From assembly GCA_030704615.1 (NCBI GenBank), contig CM060732.1, forward strand, positions 78,099,053 through 78,163,052: a stretch of DNA of 64,000 nucleotides, in the 5' to 3' direction. This document shows positions 38,686 through 50,000 of the stretch, in pieces (position 1 is the first letter of the stretch; each line of letters begins with the position of its first letter). The position numbers and the translations under genes are program-made. The notes under the pieces are model-generated. The model worked only from the letters and a program-made list of their open reading frames with translations, was not told the origin of the DNA and did no database searches. The stretch is from Takakia lepidozioides (taxonomy: Eukaryota > Streptophyta > Takakiopsida > Takakiales > Takakiaceae).

Positions 38686-39285
38686 TGTCACGGACATAGC
38701 CTAGAAGAACTTACCAGGAATAAATACCAGAAGTTATCAAGTTACCATGACTTACCGTGATTTACCATGATCTATCATGATTTACCACTACTTACCAAGT
38801 TATCGGGAGTTTACCAAATTACCAAGAGTAACTTGGGAAACTACTTAGGAATCTTCCTTTGGAAGAAACTTCTCCATCAAGATACTTCCTTTGTTTAAGG
38901 AAGCTTCTCCATCAAGAAACCTTTGTTTAATCTTGAAAACTTCTCCAGCAAGAAATCTCCATAGGGGAAGCTTCTTAGTATCCAGTATATATAAGAGGCG
39001 AGACTGGACACTCTTCAGTCTCGCCAACACCAGTTCAAGCTACTCTTGTTTCCAGTTCCCAGTACTCTAGCCCAGTTTCCAGTATCTGGTATTCCAGTCC
39101 AGTTTCCAGCATTCCAGCATTCAAGTTGTGTTCCAATATCTTGTACTCTTGTTCATTGTTATAAAGATCGTCTTGATTCCTATTTACTCATCGTGCATTC
39201 GGCCACGCCGACCTTGACTTCTTGTCTAGCTTTGTACCTCTAGTTTTATCTCTTGTTGTGTTAAGTCATGTTATCGTTCTTGACA
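38686..39285 (+). repeat. 3' LTR of the chromovirus
   Basis: It starts TGTCACGG and ends CTTGACA, 600 bp. It keeps a TATA box (TATATATAAG, 38986-38995) and, about 27 bp downstream of it, the self-primer candidate at 39013. A perfect 10-bp inverted repeat GGCGAGACTG / CAGTCTCGCC (38997-39006 and 39016-39025) surrounds the predicted transcription start. Confidence 0.95.
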
Positions 39286-40508
39286 ATAGGGGCTACTTGT
39301 TCTTTATGTGTTAATTTCGCAAAATTGTTAGTTTCGCTAAATCCGTTTCGCTGTGGAAATTTCGTGGAAATTCGGGGAATGTGCCATTGTGCTCACGTGA
39401 TCATGCCTACACGCTACCTAACCTCGTGGCAAGCTGGCCACTTTCAATCTTTCTTTTGTTGAGGATTAAGGCTGTAAGTGACGTAATTGCTATGAAGTGT
39501 AGGGGGGGTAGAAGTGGGGTGGTGTATTTTAATGAAAGTTTGAGGTTTTTGTTTTAGAATTTGAGTGTTGTGACAACGTGCTCCCCCTCCGACACCAGCG
39601 GTAATGATAGTGAAAGGGGCATCCCTGGTGACGGGCTCGAATTTCATACTTTGCAAAATCCAAAAACAAGAAAATCCTATTAAAACATTAAATCTCTCTA
39701 GTCATATGGTGAACAAGGTAAGTGTGTAGCCTCATTAACTCGCCATATGTCACTTTTTAGGGGATAAAATTTGCCCAACGGCGGCCCTTAAGGGTTAAGG
39801 CACATGTTTAATTTGTGGATAAAGCCTGAGACCTTGTCTCTTTGTCTTTTTGGTTGCATTACCGTCATTCAGGTAACACAATAATATCGACTCCTCACGC
39901 ATGACTGGATGGACGGATTCTGTTTCCTCCACTGGTAACTGAACACTATTCATCACAAGGAACCTGATCCACAGCACCAGTGGCACGTCCATAACTACTT
40001 ACACACGTGTTGAGGACGGATAAGATGGTGTGGGACAGGTGGCGGTTTTGGAGATCTCATGGCTCTCGTCGTGTCGATCCACGCTGTAGACGGTGGGCTG
40101 CGACGAGTGTACATGCAACGCGTCACATGCACACTTGACTTGTCCATCTGTTTCCCAACCACTTCGACTTCTGTCTTCGTCTGATATGTTCGCTCAGGAT
40201 CAGTGTCGGAGCAGTAGAGTATTTGGAGACTTGTTGTTATAAGCTTTAGACAGACGTATTGCTCGGATGCTGTGAAAGCTGTGACTTTGCATTTGACAGC
40301 AATTTGTGGTAGAGGAGAAGCAAGTGCGCAGTGTGATCAAAGATCTGGCAATTGTGTTTCGGAAACCGGTGACTGAAGCAGCTTTGGTTGGAGTAAAGAT
40401 CTGCAAGCTTTTTGTTAAATTGTGCCATTTCTCTCTCTCATCGAGTCGTCTCTTGAAGCAGGTTGGAATTAAATTTAAGAGAGAGGAACCAGCGTAGAGG
40501 TCGTTAAA
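39286..40508. other. intergenic region between chromovirus and PEBP gene
   Basis: No gene is supported. Just right of the element are several TTTCGC motifs of the same kind as those left of it (32600-32760), showing that the element inserted into that sequence. The last 300 bp should hold the PEBP promoter and leader. Confidence 0.4.
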
Positions 40509-42551
40509 ATGGAAGAGGAAGGACCGTCAATGTACCTGACGTGCAAGGAGATAAGCTCTGAAGGTCGCATTCCGCGCCAGTTCACCCAGGATGCTCAAGG
40601 TGCTGTGAACGACATATCTCCTCCTCTCGAGTGGCATAGCGTGCCCGAAGACACCGAGAGCTTGGCTCTCATCCTGGAAGATCCCGATGCTCCTGATCCC
40701 GCAGACCCCATGCCGAATCCTTTTGTTCACTGGTATAATCTTTTAGTCCTCTACTAATTCCAATGGGCTGTTCGAGGCCCTCCTCTCTCTCTCAGAGCTA
40801 TCTATCTTCCCTCCTCTATAAGTGTGTTGGGGAGGTTCAGGGTGGGCTCCCACAGTCTGATGATCGTGACTGTAGGTCGGACAATTTGCAACGTGAGGAC
40901 CATCTATGCCCAGCTTGCGCTGAGAACAACATGGAAATCGGATGTGCCTTCAGAATTTTTTCTTTCACTGGCCTCTCTTCTATGGGATCCGTCGGAGATG
41001 TAGATTCAATTTCTACGAAGGTCTTTCTTTATAAGGATCGGAAATTCTTCATGAGACGTTGACTCTTAGACAATCCCTTGAGCAATAGTTGCTTTTGAGC
41101 TGCTTGTGGAGGGCCCCTCTGTTTTCTTGTTTTTTGGGACGTTTACCATTTCTTGTCATTTGTCTTGAGTTTCTAGCGGACGTTATAAAGTACCATGGCA
41201 TTTCGTTTCTTTCTTTGTCAGGACTTATCCCAGTGAGACATGTTCGAAAGTAACATTCCATCTCATTTGTCTTATGCAATCCCTCTTGAAAGTTCACGAG
41301 CATTTAGTTGTTTTTGGGCTGCTTGTGGAGCGCTCCTCTTTCTTTCTTGTTTCTTGCTTTCTCTTGTCTCATAATCTCTTTAAGCTTTACGCGGACTTTA
41401 TGAACTAGGTCGACTTGAACATTCATGTTTAATTGACAAGTCGTGACATAAGGGAATCTGTGTGGATGGGTGAAATGCGCAGGGTCGTAGTCAATATTCC
41501 ACCCACCTTGAAAGGTACGGTTCATGTGCATGCTCTTACGAACTATTATGAAGCAATTATCCTGAGCATTCTTGAAAGCGGTCCCTGAATGTGGTAGAAT
41601 TTCAGTCTTGAAATGTCGCTCCCTGATTCTGCTCATAAATATCATAAAGATGAGAAACGTAACCGAGCGACAAATTAACTGGCATTTGTATAGTTCTTCA
41701 GTTGAAAATGTGCACTAGAGCATGGTTTGTGTCAGTCAAGAAGAACACTGGAAGTAATTCTGAAAGAATCTCCGGAAGTTAATGATAGAGAAGACCAATA
41801 GGTTGAATTACTCCCCTCATTTTCACTGAATTACACATTGAAAGCCAGTGATCGAATAGGGTGCTTCAATTTTGAGGGATTGGATTTGTCGGATTCAGCA
41901 AGGAAAAAATCGAGGGATAGCAGTGATATCGTGTTATCTGCCCTATGGCAGGTTTGCCGGCTGGATTTAACTCCAAGGATGTGGAAGAGAAGTCCGAGTA
42001 CGCGGGGATTCACGAAGGTCACAATGATTACAAGGTGCCTGGCTATCGTGGACCAAACCCTCCAATCGGACTACATCGTTACGAGTTCCGGCTTTTCGCT
42101 CTTGACACTACTCTGAAAGTTGGTCGCAAGGTAGGTCTCTATCCCTCTCGATCGTTTTGTATCGATGCTTTCTATCGTCTGTATGATGTTCTTACCTTTC
42201 TTACACCCCTATGATTCTGTCGAAACTATGGGAGGTTTCTGAGACAAATCAGAGTTCTGAGAATGGGAGATCAATTGGCAAGGAGTATGGTCCTTATTTT
42301 CTCACTTACCGGTCCGTGAACTGTAGGACATCGGAACACATGTTAGGCTTACTTCCTGTTGAGTATTGATCATGCAGGCTACGAGGGACAAAGTCCTGGA
42401 GGCGATGGAGGGTCATATCCTGGCAGAAACGGTTTTGGTGGGCACCTATGGCAAGGATAACTTCAAAACAGGACGACAGCTACATGGCGCCTGGGGCACC
42501 TCATACACCAATAAAGGCACAGGCAACGTGATGGCACAGATGCATCGTTAG
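40509..42551 (+). CDS. YbhB/YbcL-type phosphatidylethanolamine-binding protein
   Basis: This family shares the PEBP/RKIP fold and binds anionic ligands. It is distinct from the flowering regulators FT/TFL1/MFT. Four exons (40509-40732, 41483-41514, 41952-42130, 42378-42551) join with consistent phases into 202 residues. Signature blocks are ISPPLEWHSVPEDTESLALI, the ligand-pocket DPDAPDPADP, HWVVVNIPPTLKGLPAGFNS across the 32-bp second exon, GYRGPNPPIG, HRYEFRLFALD and EGHILAETVLVGTYGK. It ends with about 35 extra residues (DNFKTGRQLHGAWGTSYTNK and on) not usual in the bacterial proteins. No signal or transit peptide is visible, so it is probably cytosolic. Intron 1 contains copies of the dispersed repeat seen in the LysM kinase introns. 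Confidence 0.93.
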
Positions 42552-44034
42552 AGCATGATGGAGGAGACTGTGCCATTCTGAAAAGTTTCTTCGCTCGATC
42601 GATTCTGATTTCTTGAAAACACAAATGGTGTGACCTCTTTTCATAGTGGTTACTTCAGCGCTTGATGTAAAGAGAGCATTTGAGAGCTGTCAAACACATG
42701 TTTTTCATCAGATTGCGTGCAAAACAGGGACGGTCAGTAATGTATGCTTGTCACCAAGATTTGGTAAACACGATGCAAAAGCAGTGAATGATGAATGTAT
42801 TCCAAAACATCCGTGGAGTCTGCCAACCTGATCGTCATGTTGTTACACTAGCCGGCCGCATCGACAAAAGATCTCGAAAGCGAATAAAAGATCTCGAAAG
42901 AACGTAGTATCTGATTTTTCTATTGTTGATGCGTATCATATATCATCGAGATTTTCGCAACTGTTCGATCTAATAGTTTACTTCAAAAATCTTATTCATC
43001 TACTCTCCAAGGGAATGATTGTATTCCATTTCAGCGCCGTTCCACCGCCTTGCATTGTTCTTCCTGCACCTCTTCTATTCTCACTACCAGTTGACTGTTC
43101 ATATTCGCTTGATGCTGGGTTTCCAGCTACACCAGCAGTCCAGGCTGCTTGATTGTATTGAATGTGAATACATCTCCCTGAACAGGGCTAGAATTTGACA
43201 TATACAATGAGGAGGGAACAATTAGTGGATTGATTTGCTGATTATATCAATCGTCTGCACTCATAACTGTTTGAGTTAGACCCAGTCAATGTCATAACAT
43301 ACTCTCATGTGTTGAATTAACTTGGAAAACAGGTTGCTACAGTCACATTTCATACACTGACAGGAAAAGTTCTGTGAGTGTAGCAAACTACCAATCTCTT
43401 GCAGAAGATGTGGCACCCATGTCAATCTATAAACCTTTCTTGGAAATGTTTCAATACCTTGTTGCTTAAATATCACTCCAGTGGCTGTTTTATGCACGAT
43501 TGCAGGCCAATTCCAGTGAAACCTTGCACTTTTTATGTGCAGTAGTGACAGTCCGCAGCAATGTCTTGAAAGTGTTGTTGCAAACTGGTAAAGTGGGAAA
43601 CTCTCAATGCACAACAATGTAGCCAGCCAAGCATTCATATCTCAACAGTGACACTAACTGCTGTACTTTAGCTTGCACATATTTATTTGACATTTGAAAT
43701 TCCTCGCATGCACTTTCGAAACACAAACTGAAACTTCTCACTTCTCTTCAAACTAGTTTCTGTCCAATTCGGCAGGGGATCACAGGATCTTAGCAAGCAA
43801 AAAGTACCTAGTATATTCTCCCAATCTGGACAATATTATTCCAAGCAAATTGCAAACTTCTGCTCCTACTAAATTCCCAACCATTCTGCCAGTTCCTTTC
43901 CTACCTGTTTCACTGTATGAAGTGCATGCAGCATACTATACATTGGAGGAACTGACCTAAAAAATGCATAATTTTTTGCATATTGCATTGATACACTCCA
44001 TCACTGGACTGTTTGCAAATTAGTGAACTTTGGG
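42552..44034. other. intergenic region between PEBP and LysM kinase genes
   Basis: These genes converge here, so both 3' UTRs lie in it. A 120-codon minus-strand frame at 43276-43638 has no recognisable motif and sits downstream of the kinase stop codon. It is not called a gene. Confidence 0.4.
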
Positions 44035-47000
44035 TTACCTACCTTGGACAAGTCCACTAAAGACCTGACTGTTGCCAGCAAGTGTGGCTTCCCATTCAAC
44101 GGATGACAGCAAGATTTGGGACAGGTTGAAGACTATCTGCTTCATGTCAGGCCGCAACACTGGGTCTTCATCGACGCATTGCTTGCCTAGAGTTGCCATC
44201 TGCAATAACAGTAGGGAGGATTAGCCAACAACACTGGATGAAGATATAGGAAATGAGACAAAATGAAATGAAATGGTACGTTATAATGTCCGCGGACAGC
44301 TCAAAGAGGTTATGGGTCAAAATGGAAAAAACAAGAGAGGAAACAAAACCAGAGCCAAAAAACAGCCCAAAAGTAAATTACCACCTCGGAAGCCCAGACA
44401 GCCTTTAGGAGGCACAGAAGCAAGGCAAAGAAAATACTTCGTACCATTAATGGGATGCAAATGCAAGCACTAGGAAACCAGGCCTACATAAGACAGTGCC
44501 TAGTAAGCAGCTATATACACCAAACGATTGTCTTTGCCAGTGTCCAGCAACCTTTCCTCTGATCTCGTAAAAAAGACAGTTGACCGCAAAAGTTCCCTAG
44601 TATAGAGTCATCCTGGAGCTGATTCCAAGATTCCGCCACAAGGTATACAAACTAAGTCTAGACTTTCCATGGCACCCATAACAATTCTGATAGGTTGAGT
44701 GTTGATTTCAGTCATATTGACTAAGACTGGGGAAAGCGAAACCAGCTCTTTCATTAATTACAGCCCTCCGTTCAAACAGATGTGACACGTTCATCAGTAA
44801 AGTAAAGTAAAGTAAAGTAAAGTCTGTTTAACGTCCAGTCAAAGGTTGTTTGGGGGAAGAGAAACGGACTGCCATACTTTTACCTTGTAATATAACACAA
44901 TGATTCACTGATCAACTGGCTAATTCTATTGCATTCGCCTGTAGATCTGTTTATATCAAAGTAGAAGAGGGCACACCTTATATACCGAATCGTTGGGGTA
45001 CATATCCTCAAGGTTTTCATCAACACAAGACTTGAGTTTGTTCATATTAATTGGTGTGCACTCTTGCAGTGCTGACAACATCTGCAATTCCACAAGAAGC
45101 AACCATTAGTAAAACCTGCCCCAGAGCCGAGTCTAATTGACTCAGTGAGAGACCCTCAGAAGATACAATCCAATCCTGGAGTTTGGCCGAGGGCTATAGT
45201 GTAATCTTTGGGAATTTGCTGGGAAATCTGGATATGAGAACTTCAACCCAGTCAAGACTAGAACTTCCATGAACTGTAGCATGCAGGTTCTCAAGCTGTT
45301 AGACTTCCTTTGTGCCATTGATAAAGTTCGTGTTCCCTAGCTGCTGACAGACGATCCTTTCTGTCTTTTCACAGAAGGAAGGAAGACACAGTTCAAGAGA
45401 ATCAAATCAGCAATACATCCTACTAGGAACATTTGCCTCAGCTTTGGTTTCTGTCTGTAGACCATCTCCCTGTTTCAATCCACAGCCTGTGAGAACTAAC
45501 TTGGAGAGAGTATCCTAAGTGTTCCCATTGTTGATATAGCTCAAAGCACTGGGGAATAGGCGGGTGGATTACTATATTCACTCACTGGCAATGTTGATGA
45601 GGTCTGGGTTCAGACAAATCCACCAGTTTATGGCTCCATACTAGGCAATTGATGGCACTGTGTATGCCCACATGGTAATTAATAAAAACATTGGTGTTGG
45701 GGGAGCCACATCACACAATGGATACTTGCTGGTTATGGGTTTCCATCCAGTCACGCTCACATCTTCCTGACTAAAACCAAGGAGAGAAAAAACGCGCAAA
45801 ACCAAAGGGAAATAGGAAGGAACTTCAATACATCCACAGAAAGCCCCAAGAGTGACGGAGAAGAAGATTAAAATCTATAATGGAAGTCAGCGTTTGCTTA
45901 CAATGGCAATGATGGAGCGACATTCAATTGCATCTGCTGATGGTTTGGTCCTTGAGATGGCCTCTTGCCCAGTGATCAATTCAAATACAACAACCCCAAA
46001 GGCGTACACGTCACTTTTTGATGTGGCTTGACCATCTCGCAGATACCTAATTTGTCAGTTACAAATGGTGAGTGTTGTGCTTGACTTTTGCTTCAAAAAG
46101 CATGACAGCTACGAGGATCCACAGGAGGCCCAAAGGCTTTTGGACTGACTCCAGAGAGAACCAGAAGCATAGCCACGGACTCAAAATGTTACTAAAGACA
46201 GAGCACCTCATTCAGACAAGTTGCTAAGCATCCTCATCGCCCTCTGGGAAGGAGGGGGATCTGGGATCTCAAAAAGACAGATTCACCTGATCCCATATTA
46301 TTTCGGGCTAGTGAAAAAGAATCATTTATATTGGCAGTTCCCTGGAGCATTGCCTGTAACCTACCCTAGTCCCTGCTTGCTACTAGCCCTCCTGGGGGCA
46401 GTTGAGGGTTTTCTGCCTACCCAGGGTATGTGAGACATACCGAAATTGCCTTACTCTCTCAAAGGACGACTGTCTCCGATCTTGTAGGGCAGGTGAAATG
46501 AAACAAACTGCACAAATCCTAGCCTGAATGGCAAATGTGGTGGTCATCGCCATATCCATTCCAGATGTAGCTTTTGGCATTCAATCGATTCCTGACTTGC
46601 ATGACAGCTAATGGATCCAAAGGTGGAAGCTGCTCAGTACATAAAATGTGTAGCAGAGAGAAGTCTTCCACTTTTCTCAATCCCTGGCTGCTCGAAAATC
46701 CCTTTACATGCAACCCATGTGGTGATAAGAGTGAAATGAGCTTCAGAGGAGACAAATTGACAATTCCCTGTTACCGTTGGCTAAGGCTTAGCTTGCTGGC
46801 ATAGTCCTCGTCGCATCCCAGTCCCAGAGCTGATCAGAGGTTCTCAACAAAGTGCTGATCTATGGACCTAACACCGACCTCATGCATTCTGTAGCTATGC
46901 GGCTATCGACAGCATGCCTGCCTTGGCAAGAGTGTAGACACAAGAAAAGAGAGAAGCAGAGAGAGACTTACTCGGGAGCAAGATAGCCTAAAGTGCCGAC

Positions 47001-50000
47001 GACATGTGTTGTGGTGGCTTCCCCCTCTCCTCTCTGTTCCACTAACTTTGCCAATCCAAAATCTGCTATCTGAGGAAATCACGAAATGTTACAGAGAAAG
47101 AAAGAAGGAAACAAAGAGATTTTATAACATCCATGGGAAGCTCAAAGAGATTATGGTCCACAGGAGCCCATTGACAAGGTAGAACAAATCAGGGAATATC
47201 TCAGAGTACACCATTGACTGACATTGACCAGATCCAATTTAAAGCATCTGCAAAATACATAGAAGTATACTTGATAACGTCCACAGGTCCCCTGAGGATC
47301 CATGGGAGATGGCAAATAGCACGAAACTACTTCGAAAACATAAAATGTCACCCCAGGACAAAGTGTGTCATGCAGGTAAGCTGCCAGATACTTCAGGTCT
47401 TCAAAGCTGGAGGCCTTTTCAAAGACTGGGAGTCTCTGAAGACAGAGAAACAAGGAAAGAAAGTAGGGCATGGGGGCCATGGGACAAAGTAGACAAACAT
47501 CTAGCTACTTTGAAACCCTAGGTTTGATATTGCTAACATGATATAGCCAATACCATTGACTGGCTGGATACCCTTGTGAAGCCCTTGTAAGGCTCTAAAA
47601 ATTGCAGTCTCCAGCTACCATCGGGCTCATGCATATCCAAACAGGTAAGAGAAAGCAGTGATTTCCTCACACCTTAGCGCGGAAGTAGCCATCAAGCAAA
47701 ATGTTGGATGTTTTCACATCACGGTGCACATAGTGGGTCTTGGTGTGCTCATGGATATATTCCAGACCCCGCGCTGAATCCAGTGCTATTTGCACTCTAG
47801 CATTCCATGAAAGGGGAGTAAACCCTGTCATGGGAGAAAAACGAACACAGAGGACATTCAAGACATCCACTGGAAGTTGTAAGTGCTTATGGACAAATAT
47901 ACTGAGCGAAGACAAGGAAAACAACGAAAGAGGGGAAGAAGCTGGTTGCACCCACGCAGGTAGGACATTGCCTAAGAACTAAATCCTGCTTAGTCACTAG
48001 GCTGCCAGACACTCAGGACGACACTGTGTCACCAGAGCATTCAGACATACATCCAGTTCTCTTTTTTCCTTGGGCTTCCTGTGTTAAGCTTCTTTCTTTC
48101 ATTTCATTTCTTGCCTTCTCTGTATGAGGCACTTCCTCTTAGTACTAGGCTGCCAGACACTCAGGACGACACTGTGTCACTGGAGCATTCAGACATACAT
48201 CCAGTTCTCTTTTTTCCTTGGGCTTCCTGTGTTAAGCTTCTTTCTTTCATTTCATTTCTTGCCTTCTCTGTATGAGGCACTTCCTCTTCGTCGACTTTTG
48301 GAATCTTAATATGTGGTTGTCTTGTCATTCTACGAAGATCCATCATCCATCAGGATGCCCTGGACGATTCAGCTTTCTGTGCTCAAAGAGAGCATGTCAT
48401 GTGCTCTCGAACAGCTAATGTGCCTGTTCAGAGCGAGTTTGGCATACTGTCCTTAAAGCTCTCAACTGAGTTCAAGGTCAGATGGTGGGGTCAGTTGAAT
48501 CACATGCCTAATACTGTCTTCCCTGAGATGATCAACTCTTCTTGGAAGCAATACTGTTCTGTTGAACAGGCATAGTCCTGGTGGAAAAGGGTCAAGGAGA
48601 TTTTCAAGTACCTATCTATTAGGCAGGAAGAACTGACCCTGCTAGATGGAACTGAATTGGAGGCTGAATTGTCTAAGACCAGCACAAAGAATGTCCAAAC
48701 ATAAAATTTCCCTAATGGGTAAGGACTTTAAGGATGATCTGAAGGGCCCACCCTCGGCACTAGACTGAAATTTAGACTGAGGGGGGGAGAATAAAGGAGA
48801 GGGAAGGGAGATTGCCAATGCCCAATGTGCGAGCAGCCTGAAGACAATATCCACTTTCTGATATAATGTCTGGGGTATCCTCATCAGGGCGACCCTCTTC
48901 AGGACCATCAAGAACATAGTCCCTGCACCTCTGTTCACCAACTTCCAAAATCTCAAGGCTGAACCTAAAGCCCTGGCCCTGTTGGGGTCTAGTTGCTGGG
49001 CAGCTCACACACGGCAGATTTTGCTTGTGTCAAGAGCTTCGAGAGGAAATCTGGAAAGCCCGAACTAATTGTTTATATCAAGGTAAGTTCCACTACTGGA
49101 GTCAGCCCCTCGCAAAGACTGGGCATGGGTCAGGCTACAGCAAACATCATCTAATGAGTCTCTTGGCAGACATGATAAAGTTCTTTCTTTCTTCTTTCCT
49201 GCCACACCCCTGCAATATAGGCTGTAAATGCACATTTACCTTTGGAAACTGGATCATGAAGGCGGTCACTCACAGCTCGGTTCTCTGCATACTCGTACAC
49301 TAAGAAAAGTTCGTCCTCACTCGCAGAATAGCCTATCAACTCTACCTGCACACAAGAGACCCAGAATTGTAGAACCAGATCATGACCTAGAAGTATGTGA
49401 ATTTGACAGGATGAAAACTGTGTGACCTTTGTGCCCCTGCGACTGGAAGAAGAGATGTACTTGTTGACCACCCTATGATTTTTTTGTCTATGACGTACCC
49501 TTCAGGGTTTATCCATTATTGGCATATAGTAAGGTTTCCACTTGGCCACAACTGCTACAGCCCTTGCCTACAGCAACCCACTTACAGGGTTCATTGACTG
49601 TTGATTTAGGGGTAGGCTTGAATAACATTTTCAGCAGAGCAAAGTAGAGTCCAGGCTAACATTCAAGTATAAGAGAACAAGAAGACCATATCCAAATGTA
49701 AAGAAAGAAGCTGTCAAGAGAGCAAAGATAGAGAAAATATGAGACTACCTGGAATTTTAAAATCTAGTATCGATCTCTGTACTACAGAGGAACTATGGCC
49801 ACAAGGCTATGGCAAACACCTTATGAGTACATTCTGTATGTACAATAGAGTTGGCAAAAAGAGTTGGAATCTCAAAGACCATGTTCAATATGAAAACCTG
49901 TAAGTGAGTTTTTAAGCCATAAATCAGGTAGGTCATCAGGCCAGAGGGGAGGAAATAGGAAACTACTCCATCTTGAGTCAAGAAATTGGAATTTTTTAAA

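Larger units (their letters stand above)
32900..39285 (+). mobile_element. full-length Ty3/gypsy chromovirus (Tf1/Tcn1-like), inactivated
   Basis: The element has two LTRs beginning TG and ending CA, an exact 5-bp target duplication ATAGG on each side (32895-32899 and 39286-39290), gag, protease, reverse transcriptase, RNase H, integrase and a C-terminal chromodomain, then a purine tract AGAGGAGGGGGTGA abutting the 3' LTR. Polymerase phrasing such as [20 protein letters not shown] and [15 protein letters not shown] is that of Tf1/sushi/Tcn1-type chromoviruses, known from fungi and reported from seed-free plants, rather than the Reina, CRM, Tekay or Galadriel clades of flowering plants. Stops and frameshifts break gag and pol. 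Confidence 0.95.

Noticed and set aside
43276-43638. 120-codon minus-strand frame
   Set aside because: No recognisable domain, and it lies in the downstream flank of the LysM kinase. Probably chance.
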